A stretch of DNA of 64,000 nucleotides from Opisthocomus hoazin (Eukaryota; Chordata; Aves; Opisthocomiformes; Opisthocomidae). The position numbers were made by a program, and so were the translations under genes. Every line of letters begins with the position of its first letter. The stretch's first letter is position 1. The notes below the pieces were generated by a model. The model was not told the DNA's origin. It saw nothing but the letters and a program-made list of their open reading frames with translations, and made no database searches. Below, in pieces: positions 53,997-64,000 of this stretch. The stretch is taken from assembly GCF_030867145.1 (NCBI RefSeq), contig NC_134418.1, forward strand, positions 2,290,802 to 2,354,801. The letters are read 5' to 3'.

Positions 53997-55689
53997 ACTG
54001 GTTTTAAACACCTCTAAAAAAATTATTTATATTTTTAAGCAAAGCGTTCTTTAAACCAAATTATTGGACTGTTTGATTTCGAAAAAGCCTGAAGCCAAAC
54101 ATTTGGACTTTTAATTTTTCGTTTGCAGGGGGCTTCGAAGAGGAGCTCGAGCTCCGCAACGAGCCCTGAGCCTCGTTAGGCTCTATCCTCGCCAGGCTGC
54201 AGGACATCTCAATCCCCATCGCAGATGAAAACAGGGAGGGTTGTTTGCCTTCTCTAGGCTCCTTCTGCTCGGCTCGCCGCGGTCCCGCGGCCCGGGCAGG
54301 TTTCATTAGGGCAAGCAGAGGCTCGCTCGGCTCCCAGCAGGCTTCGCAAGCGATGCGGCGGAGGTGTGCCGGGGACGCGTGCCCCGAGCGAGACACGGAA
54401 TAGCGCTGGGCCAGGAGCCGCCGGTTTCGTCAACCCGAAAGAGAGCTGCCTTGCAATCAGATAAAGGCGTTCATTAACAAACCATTAGAATAAAATCCCT
54501 TTCGAGAAGGGCAGGTAAGAAAAGCTAAGCTGGCTGGAGGAGCACGTTTCCTTGCCTCGGGAAAGGAACAAAGCCTCGAGGTTTTTTCACCTCCATCCAT
54601 CCCCCCCTCCCCGGGCACCCGGCCGGTTTCGAGACCCAGTTTCCCAATGCCCACAGGGATTCCTGGGAACTGGGATCGACCCTGGGAATGGGCAGGGGGC
54701 TGCCTCGAGACATTCGGTGTTAAAAGGGCTGGTTTTGTACCCACCAGTGTGAATTAAGTGAGTCAACCAAGGATGTTGCAGAGAGCCTGTGGCAGAGACT
54801 GGAGTGAAATCCATGCTCCCTGCAGCCCACGTTACTCTTCTAATCCCCTGCTGCGAACCGTGCCCATGAACTGTGCTCAGTTACCTACACCTCTGACTGC
54901 AAAGAAGGGGAGACACACCTGGCCTGGTGCCTGCTTGGAGATTAATTTATCCGACAGCTTTTCATTTGTCAGTGTTATTTGCTTCCTTGACCAGCTCACT
55001 GCTCCTTTTCAGGAAAGTTTCCAAGAATCCAGAGAGAGACGCTCTCCAGAATCATTAATCAGAGCAGCATGAAGATTTATTAACTCTCCTTTCCATGAAA
55101 TAAACCCATCAGCCTCTGAAGTCAGCTTTCTGTGCCATCAATTCTTCCTCCCAAGTAAATTTAAAGGCTGTCACCGTCGGCTGCTAACGAGGCCAAATCC
55201 ATCTATCAAGTTCTGATTTGTTGCTTGTGGTTACATATCTAAAATACAAGAGTGAAATGATAGCCGTCCTTTTTTTGCTATTAGTATTAATTATGTTAAT
55301 GAAACTTAATGATATTCATGCCAAAGGTTGGAACTGCGTGGAAATTCATGAAACTTCAAATTAACTGCTCTGGTGTCTCGGCACATAATTAGGAAAACTA
55401 TTAAATACAGTATGGTACGTAAATTAATACAAGTTATATCTGTTATAAAGTTCAGCTACGAGAGGAGCAGAATTTTCCATCTCACTTGCAGGAATCAAGC
55501 TGCCCAGCCCAGGTATAAACGGGAAAAGTGCCACTCTAAAATGTATAGGGAAGAGTCGATGCAGAGCCTTGGGCACAGGGTGCAGGCCAGAGCAGCTCCT
55601 TCTAGAGGAACCTGGAAATTTATGGGTGCAGGGCACGATGTGAACAGCATGCCAGTAGCTGGCCCATGCTTTCTGGGCCATACATAGAG

Positions 55690-56163
55690 TCATAAAATCA
55701 CAGAATCACAGAATGGTGGGGGTTGGCAGGGACCTCTGGGGGTCACCCAGCCCAACCCCCTGCCCAAGCAGGGTCACCCACAGCAGGCTGCACAGCACCG
55801 CGGCCAGGCGGGGCTGGAATATCTCCAGAGAAGGAGACTCCACAGCCTCCCTGGGCAGCCTGGGCCAGGGCTCCGTCACCCTCAGAGGGAAGAAGTTCTT
55901 CCTCATCTTCAGCTGGGGCTTCCTCTGCTTCAGTTTGTGCCCGTTGCCCCTTGTCCTGTCGCTGGGCACCACTGGAAAGAGTCTGGCCCCATCCTCCTGA
56001 CACCCGCCCTTGAGATATTTGTAAGCATTTATTAGGTCCCCTCTCAGCCTTCTCTTCTCCAGGCTGAACAAGCCCAGCTCCCTCAGCCTCTCCTCATAGC
56101 AGAGATGCTCCAGTCCCCTCCTCATCCTCATAGCCCTCCGCTGGACTCTCTCCAGCAGCTCCC
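55690..56163 (-). mobile_element. CR1 LINE abutting an older copy
   Basis: The minus frame reads [20 protein letters not shown] onward to GVGLGDPQR. Its truncated 5' end meets the older copy at about 56164. Confidence 0.93.
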
Positions 56164-56183
56164 CAACCCACCACCACCACGCC

Positions 56184-56492
56184 TACCAAATCATATCCTG
56201 AAGTGCCACATCTACAGGTGTTTTGAACCCCTCCAGGGATGGGGACTCCACCACTGCCTTGGGCAGCCTGCTCCAAGGCCTGACCACTCTTTCAGGAAAG
56301 AAATTTTTCCTAGTATCCAATCTAAACCTCCCCTGACGCAACTTGAGGCCATTGCCTCTCTTCCTATCGCTGGTTACCTGGGAGAAGAGACCAACCCCCA
56401 CCTCACTACAACCTCCTTTCAGGTAGTTGTAAAGAGCGAGAAGGTCTCCCCTCAGCCTCCTCTTCTCCAGACTGAACAGCCCCAGTTCATAA
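56184..56492 (-). mobile_element. Older CR1 LINE lacking its 3' tail
   Basis: The minus frame reads [20 protein letters not shown] and [20 protein letters not shown], the older type. The 3' tail is missing where the younger copy abuts, which suggests insertion or deletion there. Confidence 0.85.
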
Positions 56493-57063
56493 GTTCTCCT
56501 CCTAAGACTTGTTCTCGTTAAATAACGTGGTGAGAAAGCCGTATATGAGCATTAGTCTGATCTGCAAGGTGAGGGACAGGGGTTGAAACTTCCCTATAAA
56601 TCTATGAATCATCACAACGCTGCACATCAGCGAGAGCATTTACTCGTGTTCATGCTTTTGATTTCAGCTCCTCTCTGAAGTTAACAGAAGGGTCTTTTCA
56701 TTCCCTTGGATCTGCTGGAAGAAGGATTTGAGCAATAGTGAACATCAGGGCCTGCAGCATGAGGACATCATGGAGAGCTTTTCGCAAGGCAATTCGTGTC
56801 CTGGGCTCCAGATATTGTATCTGCCCACTGGTTGTGCTCCTGACAGATCTCCCCTGACTCCTTGGTTTGCATCCACCTTTGCCTCCGTTTCCTACTCATT
56901 CCCCTCACCCAGAAGGGCTTTGCATTTGTCAGCAGTGGGGTGGGGAGAAGGAGAGGCAGAAGAAGATGGCAGCGGTCAGTCCTGCACACTCACACATTTA
57001 CATCAGTAAACACTCCTGCGGTCTCTGTCAAGAAGCTGCAGGGAACAGAGTGGTCCATTTATA

Positions 57064-57474
57064 ACACAGAATATCACAGAATAGTAGGGGTTGGAAGGGA
57101 CCTCTGTGGGTCATCTAGTCCAACCCCCCTGCCGAAGCAGGGTCACCTACAGTAGGCTGTAGAGGACCTTGTCCAGGCGGGTCTTGAATATCTCCAGAGA
57201 AGGAGACTCCACAACCTCCCTGGGCAGCCTGTTCCAGGGCTCCGTCACCCTCAGAGGGAAGAAGTTCTTCCTCATGTTCAGACGGAACTTCCTGTGCCTC
57301 AGTTTGTGCCCATTGCCCCTTGTCCTGTCACTGGGCACCACTGAAAAGAGTCTGGCCCCATCCTCCTGACACCCACCCTTCAGATATTTGTAGGCATTTA
57401 TAAGGTCCCCTCTCAGCCTTCTCTTCTTCAGGCTGAACAAGCCCAGTTCCCTCAACCTCTCCTCGTAGGGGAGA
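57064..57474 (-). mobile_element. CR1 LINE, about 410 bases
   Basis: The tail reads atcacagaatagtaggggtt. The minus frame reads [20 protein letters not shown] to [20 protein letters not shown]. Confidence 0.92.
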
Positions 57475-58060
57475 GTGGCCCCAGGACACTCCCTACTCTG
57501 CAGGTTCATGTGATGAACAAGTCTCCTCTTGTCTTCACTCGCTGCTTTCTCCATCAGCCAGTGATTTCACGGCACCTTTCAGCTCTGTCTCGATCCCCAA
57601 GCCTTCCTCAGTGCTTGCCCTGTTCCCACCATCCCCTGAAGCTGGTGATGCCAGCTGGGACTAGTTGATGGTATGGAAGCCCACCTCAGTTAATGACTAC
57701 AGCCGTTAGCATCAGTTACGTGGTTTACATCCAGCTATGAATAAGCGCAGGAGTTGAGAAATCACCATCGATCTGAAATCGGGATGTAAGGCGGTGGTTT
57801 GCAGGCAGTCACTAACAGAGCTCGCCTTTCACAAAGCACACAGGTTGTCCTCCAGCAGGGACATCCCACCTGTGGTCCATGGGACGTGTCCAACCATCCC
57901 GAACAACCCACCCGACGCTGCGGGCTCTGCGGTACCCCTTATTCCCACAGCCCCGGTGCATCCAGCATGGGAGAGGTTTGCAGCCAGCTGTTCCTCCAGG
58001 ACTCTCCTCTCTTTGCAGAGAACTTGGCCAAGAGCTGCACAGAATTAAATAAACCCTACA

Positions 58061-58818
58061 ATCATAGAAATCATAGAAATCATAGAAATCATAGAAAGTT
58101 TTGGGTCGGAAGGGACCCCTAGAGGTCATCTAGTCCAACCCCCCCACAGCGAGCAGGGACACCGCTAACGAGATCAGGGTGCTCAGAGCCCTGTCCAACC
58201 TGGTCTTGAATGTTTCCAGGGATGGGGCCTCCACTGCCTCTCTGGGCAACCTGTGCCAGTGTCTCACCACCCTCACTGTAAAGAATTTCTTCCTTATATC
58301 CAGCCTAAACCTACCCTGTTTTAGTTTAAAACCATCACCCCTCGTCCTGTCACTGCTGTCTCTACTAAAAAGATTGTCCCCATCTTTCCTATAGGCTCCC
58401 TTTAAGTACTGAAAGGCTGCAATCAGGTCTCCCCACAGCCTTTTCTTCTCCAGGCTGAACAAGCCCAACTCTCTCAGCCTGTCCTCACAGGAGAGGTGCT
58501 CCAGCCCTCGGATCATTTTTGTAGCCCTCCTTTGGACCCGCTCCAACAGTTCCACGTCCTCCTTGTGCTGAGGGCTCCAGAGCTGGACGCAGGACTCCAG
58601 GTGAGGTCTCACCAGAGCAGAGTAGAGGGGCAGAATCACCTCTCTTGACCTGCTGGCCACGCTTCTCCTGATGCAGCCCAGGACACGGTTGGCCCTCTGG
58701 GCTGCCAGCGCACATTGCCAGCTCATGTTTCGTCTATCAGTACCCCCAAGTCCCTCTCAGCAGGGCTGCTCTCGATCCTTTCATCCCCCAGCCTGTATTG
58801 ACACCGGGGATTACCCAA
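58061..58818 (-). mobile_element. CR1 LINE with four 9-base tail units
   Basis: The 3' tail is four exact ATCATAGAA units at 58061-58096. The minus frame (198 codons) reads [20 protein letters not shown] onward. It is the same subfamily as 7402 and 59637. Confidence 0.94.
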
Positions 58819-59636
58819 GAACGTGTTGGTAGAAAACAACGGCGTGCCTCCCTGCTCGGTGCCCGGAGCTCTGCCGGAGGGAGCCGGTGGGAATCCTGCG
58901 TTACGCCAAACGGACAGAGCAGGGCTTGGCCCACTCTGGCTCACCGACAAACACAGATAAATATAACTGGCATGAAGCATAAACTGCCTGCCAGGACAGT
59001 GCCATGTCTCCATAGAAACCCCCGACAAGAGAACCTGACGGCAAGAATAACGCTGTGGCCTGGTGGTGTTGGAAACTTCCTCCTGCGAGCTCTCCGTTTT
59101 TTGTAAAGGGAAGCGGGATGTCATCGCTGGAGATGACACCGGGAGCAAGGCAGGGGATGGACATGGCATCTCTGGTGTTGTGACAGCTAGTGATGATGGA
59201 TGCGTGCTCAGCACGCGCTGGTTTCTCTTTCACTGCTCCAGTTCACAACTAAAAATAAGCAGAAGGAGCCGAGTCTGCTTCAAGGAATTGTGGGGCAATA
59301 GATAAATAAAAATAAAAAACGGTGTTCCCGAGTGGAGGCATTTCTAAAGCCAGATCACCTCCTTCAGTGCTGGCCCTTCACACCTCTGCCCAGGAAAAAT
59401 CACCAAAACAACGAGTTCCGGTGAAAAACAAACATTCCCTTCCCATACAGCCTGAGACGAGGATGCAGTCAGAACTGCAGACTCCAAGCATGCAGGAAAC
59501 ACAAAGGTGACTCCCAAGATGGCTAGATCTCTATATAGAGAAAAAGTTCTGATTTCTTCTTTTTTTAAAATTTGCTTTCTGCTTTCAAGTCTCGAGGCAG
59601 TGCTCACACTTGTCTCTGACTGCTGTGATTTCAAGA

Positions 59637-59717
59637 ATCATAGAAATCATAGAAATCATAGAAATCATAGAAATCATAGAAATCATAGAAATCATAGAAA
59701 TCATAGAAATCATAGAA
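59637..59717. repeat. (ATCATAGAA)9 tail microsatellite
   Basis: Nine perfect 9-base units, forming the 3' tail of the CR1 on the minus strand. The read-through peptide (NHR)n is an artefact. Confidence 0.96.
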
Positions 59718-60170
59718 AGTTTTGGGTTGGAAGGGACCCCTAGAGGTCATCTAGTCCAACCCCCCCCGCAGCGAGCAGGGACACTGCTAACGAGATTGCT
59801 CAGAGCCCTGTCCAACCTGGTCTTGAATGTTTCCAGGGATGGGGCCTCCACTGCCTCTCTGGGCAACCCGTGCCAGTGTTTCACCACCCTCATTTTAAAG
59901 AATTTCTTCCTTATATCCAGCCTAAACCTACCCTGTTTTAGTTTAAAACCATTACCCCTCGTCCTGTCACTGCTGTCTCTACTAAAAAGATTGTCCCCAT
60001 CTTTCCTATAGGCTCCCTTTAAGTACTGAAAGGCTGCCGTCAGGTCTCCCCACAGCCTTCTCCAGGCTGAACAAGCCCAACTCTCTCAGCCTGTCCTCAC
60101 AGGAGAGGTGCTCCAGCCCTCGGATCATTTTTGTAGCCCTCCTTTGGACCCGCTCCAACAGTTCCATGTC
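59637..60170 (-). mobile_element. CR1 LINE with nine 9-base tail units
   Basis: Nine exact ATCATAGAA units (59637-59717) precede ttttgggttggaagggaccc. The body matches the 58061 copy but has small deletions (for example atcagggtgctcagag shortened to attgctcagag). Confidence 0.94.
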
Positions 60171-60657
60171 CTTAAATCTAGGTTAGACAGCACCTAACTC
60201 ACCTAACCGAGGTTATATTTTAACTGGGAAATCCTCTGGAAGTGCTGAGTCCAGTCTCTCCCACTCTCTGGGTCCATCCCAGCTCTATATCAAGGTGAGC
60301 CCCGGGCATGCACTGACTCTTGTCCTCTTCATCCCCTGAGTACACCAGCGAGGGTGCTGAGCTGCAGTGAGCTCCGACTGCTCAGTTGAGATGATGGATG
60401 GAATGAGGATCCCACCATAAAAAAGAAAATCCAGCAAGTTCAGTTGCAAATTTGGGCATTTTGAATGGCCACCTGGAGCAAGCAGCTTTTCCCACCAGCT
60501 GAACAGCGAGATTTGAGCTCCTCTGTAATTGCCCAAAGTTAGCTGGGGTGCATCCCTCTCCTAGAGGTCAGGATCCGACTCCCTCTGCAACCTTTCAGTC
60601 TCTGCTAATTAGACTAGTTTTATTTTGTGCCTTGATCTTGCTCCCTGATGGGAACTT

Positions 60658-61314
60658 GACGACAGGTTGACCATGAGCCAGCAGTGAGCCCTGGTTGCCA
60701 AGAAGGCCAATGGGATCCTGGGGTGCATCAAGAGGAGTGTGGGCAGCAGGGCGAGGGAGGTTCTCCTCCCCCTCTGCTCTGCCCTGGGGAGGCCCCATCT
60801 GGAGTCCTGTGTCCAGTGCTGGGCTCCCCACTTCAAGAAAGATGAGGAGCTACTGGAGAGAGTCCAGCGGAGGGCTACGAGGATGAGGAGGGGACTGGAG
60901 CATCTCTGCTACAAGGAGAGGCTGAGGGAGCTGGGCTTGTTCAGCCTGGAGAAGAGAAGGCTGAGAGGGCACCTTCGAAATGCCTCCAAATATCTGCAGG
61001 GTGGGGGTCAGGAGGACGGGGCCAGACTCTTTCCAGTGGTGCCCAGCGACAGGACAAGGGGCAATGGGCACAAACTGAAGCAGAGGAAGTTCCAGCTGAA
61101 GATGAGGAAGAACTTTTTCCCTCTGAGGGTGCCGGAGCCCTGGCCCAGGCTGCCCAGGGAGGCTGTGGAGTCTCCTTCTCTGGAGATATTCCAGACCCAC
61201 CTGGCCGCGGTGCTGTGCAGCCTGCTGTGGGTGACCCTGCTTGGGCAGGGGGTTGGGCTGGGTGACCCCCAGAGGTCCCAACCCCTGCCATTCTGTGATT
61301 CTGTGATTCTGTGA
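60658..61314 (+). mobile_element. CR1 LINE, about 650 bases
   Basis: The frame is open from 60739 ([20 protein letters not shown]) to GVGLGDPQR; three tail units at the end. Confidence 0.94.
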
Positions 61315-61920
61315 AAAGAGCTGGTTACACATCACCCCTCCATCCCTCCCCTCCATGACCTGGTCGCCTATAGAGACGAAACGCACGTCGACGCTCTATG
61401 GCCATGAGGTTACCCTGTCTGACAGGCTGAGGCTCGATGACCCTGGAGACGACTCTCGTGACACATATCAGTGAATTAAACATGCACGGGAACTCAGGCA
61501 GTCGGTTAATAAACTCCTTAGCCTTTAAAACACGGGAGGTTCATGCAAGCTTCCTCCTGGGACCGGTCCCTGGCCCAGCTCCCAACCTGTGCTAACTGAG
61601 AGGAGTCAAAACCGGGCAGATTTATTTGACTGTTGTTTCCTGTGTTAATAAGATTAAGCAGGTGGAAGGAGCAGAGCTACGGCCCTGCACTCGCTTTGAG
61701 ACCAGGCTGGGAAACGTTACTGCTTGCCATAACGTAGAGAGGATGGAGCGATTGCCAGGTGGGACCTGAGGCTGGGGGTGGGTTTGCCTCCGTAACAGTA
61801 ACGACCCGACGCAGAGGAACATTCAGAGATTTAATTTATTAGTGGTCAAGAAGTGTTTTAGAAGGGGCTGCGAGGTGAAAATCCTCTGCTCAAGGTCATG
61901 CATGCCTTGGTGACCATATA

Positions 61921-62257
61921 GCAGCCCTCCAGTACCTGAAGTACCTACAGGAAGGATGGAGAGGGGCTTTTCATAAGGGTGTGTAGTGATAGGACAAGGG
62001 GGAACGGCTCTAAACTAAAAGAGGGCAGATTTAGATTGGATATTAGGGAGAAATTCTTCACCAGGAGGGTGGTGAAACCCTGGCCCAGGCTGCCCAGAGA
62101 AGCTGTGGCTGCCCCCTCCCTGGCAGGGTTCAAGGCCAGGCTGGATGGAGCTCTGAGCAACCTGGTCTGGTGGAAGATGTCCCTGCTCATGGCAGGGGGA
62201 TTGGAACCAGATGGTCTTTAAGGTCCCTTCCAACCCAAACCATTCTATCATTCTATG
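61921..62257 (+). mobile_element. Older CR1 LINE 3' part
   Basis: Reads [20 protein letters not shown] and [20 protein letters not shown], ending ggtctttaaggtcccttcca and ATTCTAT units. Same subfamily as 51041-51842. Confidence 0.9.
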
Positions 62258-62666
62258 CTACCAGTGACCTGCAGAGCTGTAACTAAAAGGACTTGCAGAG
62301 TGAGACCTGGTTTCTGTAGGAACGTGCTGGTGGGAATTTTGCCGTTGACCTCAAGGGTGCCAACATTTCTGATCGGTTTCCACCCTACCCCGGACTTTAC
62401 ACACACAGAGACATTTGATGCTACGTACAGTTTTGTTTGTTTTGCGACCGTTTGGTCTGAATTCTCCTTTCCTCCTCTCCTGATGAAACAAATAAAGCTG
62501 ATTTCTTGGGAAATACCCATTTCCTGATTTGTCCTGGGCATAATCCAGCTGTCCTCGGGGTCTGAATATGATCACAAGTATTTACTCTTAGCTCTGACAC
62601 GCAACCGGTTTTGGTACAGAGCGTGCTATATTTTCTATTTTAACTTCCACATGGCATTTTCTCCTC

Positions 62667-62690
62667 CCCCCCCCCCCCCCCCTTTTTTAG
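62667..62690. repeat. Poly-C/poly-T run
   Basis: About 16 C followed by T, in unique intergenic sequence. Confidence 0.85.
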
Positions 62691-62771
62691 ACTTCAGGTT
62701 CAAATAGTGATTGTAAAAGGTCTAAAAACCACCAAGCACTGGAAGCTCAAAGATTTCAGAGGAAGCAGCGT

Positions 62772-63190
62772 GTCACAGAATCACAGAATAGTAGGGGTTG
62801 GAAGGGACCTCTGTGGGTCACCCAGCCCAACCCCCTGCCCAAGCAGGGTCACCCAGAGCAGGGGGCACAGCACCGCGGCCAGGCGGGTCTGGAATATCTC
62901 CAGAGAAGGAGACTCCACAGCCTCCCTGGGCAGCCTGGGCCAGGGCTCCGTCACCCTCAGAGGGAAGAAGTTCTTCCTCATCTTCAGCTGGAGCTTCCTC
63001 AGCTTCAGTTTGTGCCCGTTGCCCCTTGTCCTGTCGCTGGGCACCACTGGAAAGAGTCTGGCCCCATCCTCCTGACACCCACCCTTCAGATATTTGTAGG
63101 CATTTATAAGGTCCCCTCGCAGCCTTCTCTTCTTCAGGCTGAACAAGCCCAGCTCCCTCAGCCTCTCCTCGTAGGGGAGATGTTCCAGTT
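62772..63190 (-). mobile_element. CR1 LINE, about 420 bases
   Basis: The tail reads gtcacagaatcacagaatag. The minus frame reads [20 protein letters not shown] onward to GVGLGDPQR. Confidence 0.93.
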
Positions 63191-64000
63191 GTTTCCAGGA
63201 GATGAAATGAGGCCATGTTTCATTGGCACTGCTGTGACTTCCCGATGATGAAAGGCTTCACAGTTTCATCACATCAGAAACAGCGGTTCGGCACTTTCTC
63301 CTCGCTCTCATCGGTGATTATAACTTCTCATTGCCCCAGCTTCCTCTTCAGTCATGGAATAAGGTGATTAATGATATTCGATACTGCTCTGATGAGTTAA
63401 ATAAAATACCGCGCTGTTTTGCAAATGTCAGGCTCTTGCCTGAACTGAGCCTGGAATGTTTGTTTCCGACTCTCAGGTCTCGCTTCCCCTTTGTCATGTT
63501 TAAGTTCATGAAAAACAGGCATTACATTTCGATTTCCATTGAATCATGGGGCCAAGCCAGCCACTGGAGCCAACCCGTTGACACCAGCTGAGGAGCTGAC
63601 TCATGAAATAAATTGGCTGGTGTTGAATTACTCTTCCAGAGAAGAAGAGGCTTTAACTCCCCAGCGACGTTCAAAATCCTGTCGTGCTCTTTGCCAGAAC
63701 GCCTGTATTCGCTTTTCATAATTACCCCCAGCACTTGTTATATCAGGATAATTTGGAATAAGAATTGGGCAATGCACCCATTAAGTCCTTCCAATCCTGT
63801 TCTTCCACGGGTCAGAGAGACATTTCCTCCAGCAACTCAAACACTACCTGCCTACAGCATGCACAACACACGACCTCGGAGGACAGATTGTCCCAAACTG
63901 GGAATGCCAGAAGTAAGGTTGACTGCGAGGTCCTTTGCAGGGTGACATGAGACCAGGTCAGAACTGGTCCAGCATGCCTTGAGGGCCTGGTCCCAAAATG

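Larger units (their letters stand above)
45023..64000. other. Intergenic region upstream of EGR4
   Basis: No exon of any gene I know was found. Unique stretches between CR1 copies lie at 48645-49744, 50191-51040, 52006-53833, 53997-55689, 56493-57063, 57475-58060, 58819-59636, 60171-60657, 61315-61920, 62258-62771 and 63191-64000. They hold only short chance frames. AT-richer islands at 53540-53700, 54950-55450 and 63340-63560 might be regulatory. ALMS1, the human neighbour, is not visible and would be expected further right. Confidence 0.5.

Overview
The window reads as bird genomic DNA, probably from a GC-rich, gene-dense chromosome. Two things point there. First, there are more than thirty 5'-truncated CR1 LINE copies, with the bird/reptile CR1 tail (8-base ATTCTGTG-type units) and CR1 reverse-transcriptase peptides. 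Second, three vertebrate genes stand in the order CCT7 > < FBXO41 < EGR4, which is the order I know from human 2p13. All exons were read by hand from splice sites, reading frame and remembered vertebrate proteins; no alignment was run.

Layout. 1-606: a LINE reverse-transcriptase scrap and an unassigned coiled-coil reading frame, both in a CCT7 intron that starts left of the window. 757-12306 (+): the last nine coding exons of CCT7 (455 of about 544 residues), with a poly(A) signal at 12669. 12691-15903: intergenic, mostly CR1, including a nested insertion. About 15980-20727 (-): the inferred long 3' UTR of FBXO41. 20728-35533 (-): twelve coding exons of FBXO41, all in frame, 795 codons. Its first intron holds a 1.9 kb minisatellite with a 14-base unit. 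35534-41750: FBXO41 upstream region with a 19-base minisatellite, a polypurine/CpG-rich block (candidate promoter) and a 120-base higher-order repeat. 41760-44883 (-): EGR4, two coding exons (489 codons), a 5' leader made largely of a 21-base minisatellite, and a TATA/CRE/SRE promoter at 44878-45022. 45023-64000: gene-free as far as I can see, with CR1 copies separated by unique, partly AT-rich sequence; ALMS1 would be expected beyond the right edge.

The genes are not an operon and need not cooperate. CCT7 is a subunit of the cytosolic TRiC/CCT chaperonin, FBXO41 a neuronal SCF-type F-box protein, and EGR4 an immediate-early zinc-finger transcription factor. CR1 fragments cover roughly a fifth of the window (about 13.8 kb by my boundaries), which is high for a bird and suggests a lineage with recent CR1 activity. 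I found no tRNA, rRNA, CRISPR array or convincing unknown protein-coding gene. The least explained structures are four minisatellites, three of them with clear higher-order organisation, including one filling the EGR4 5' leader.
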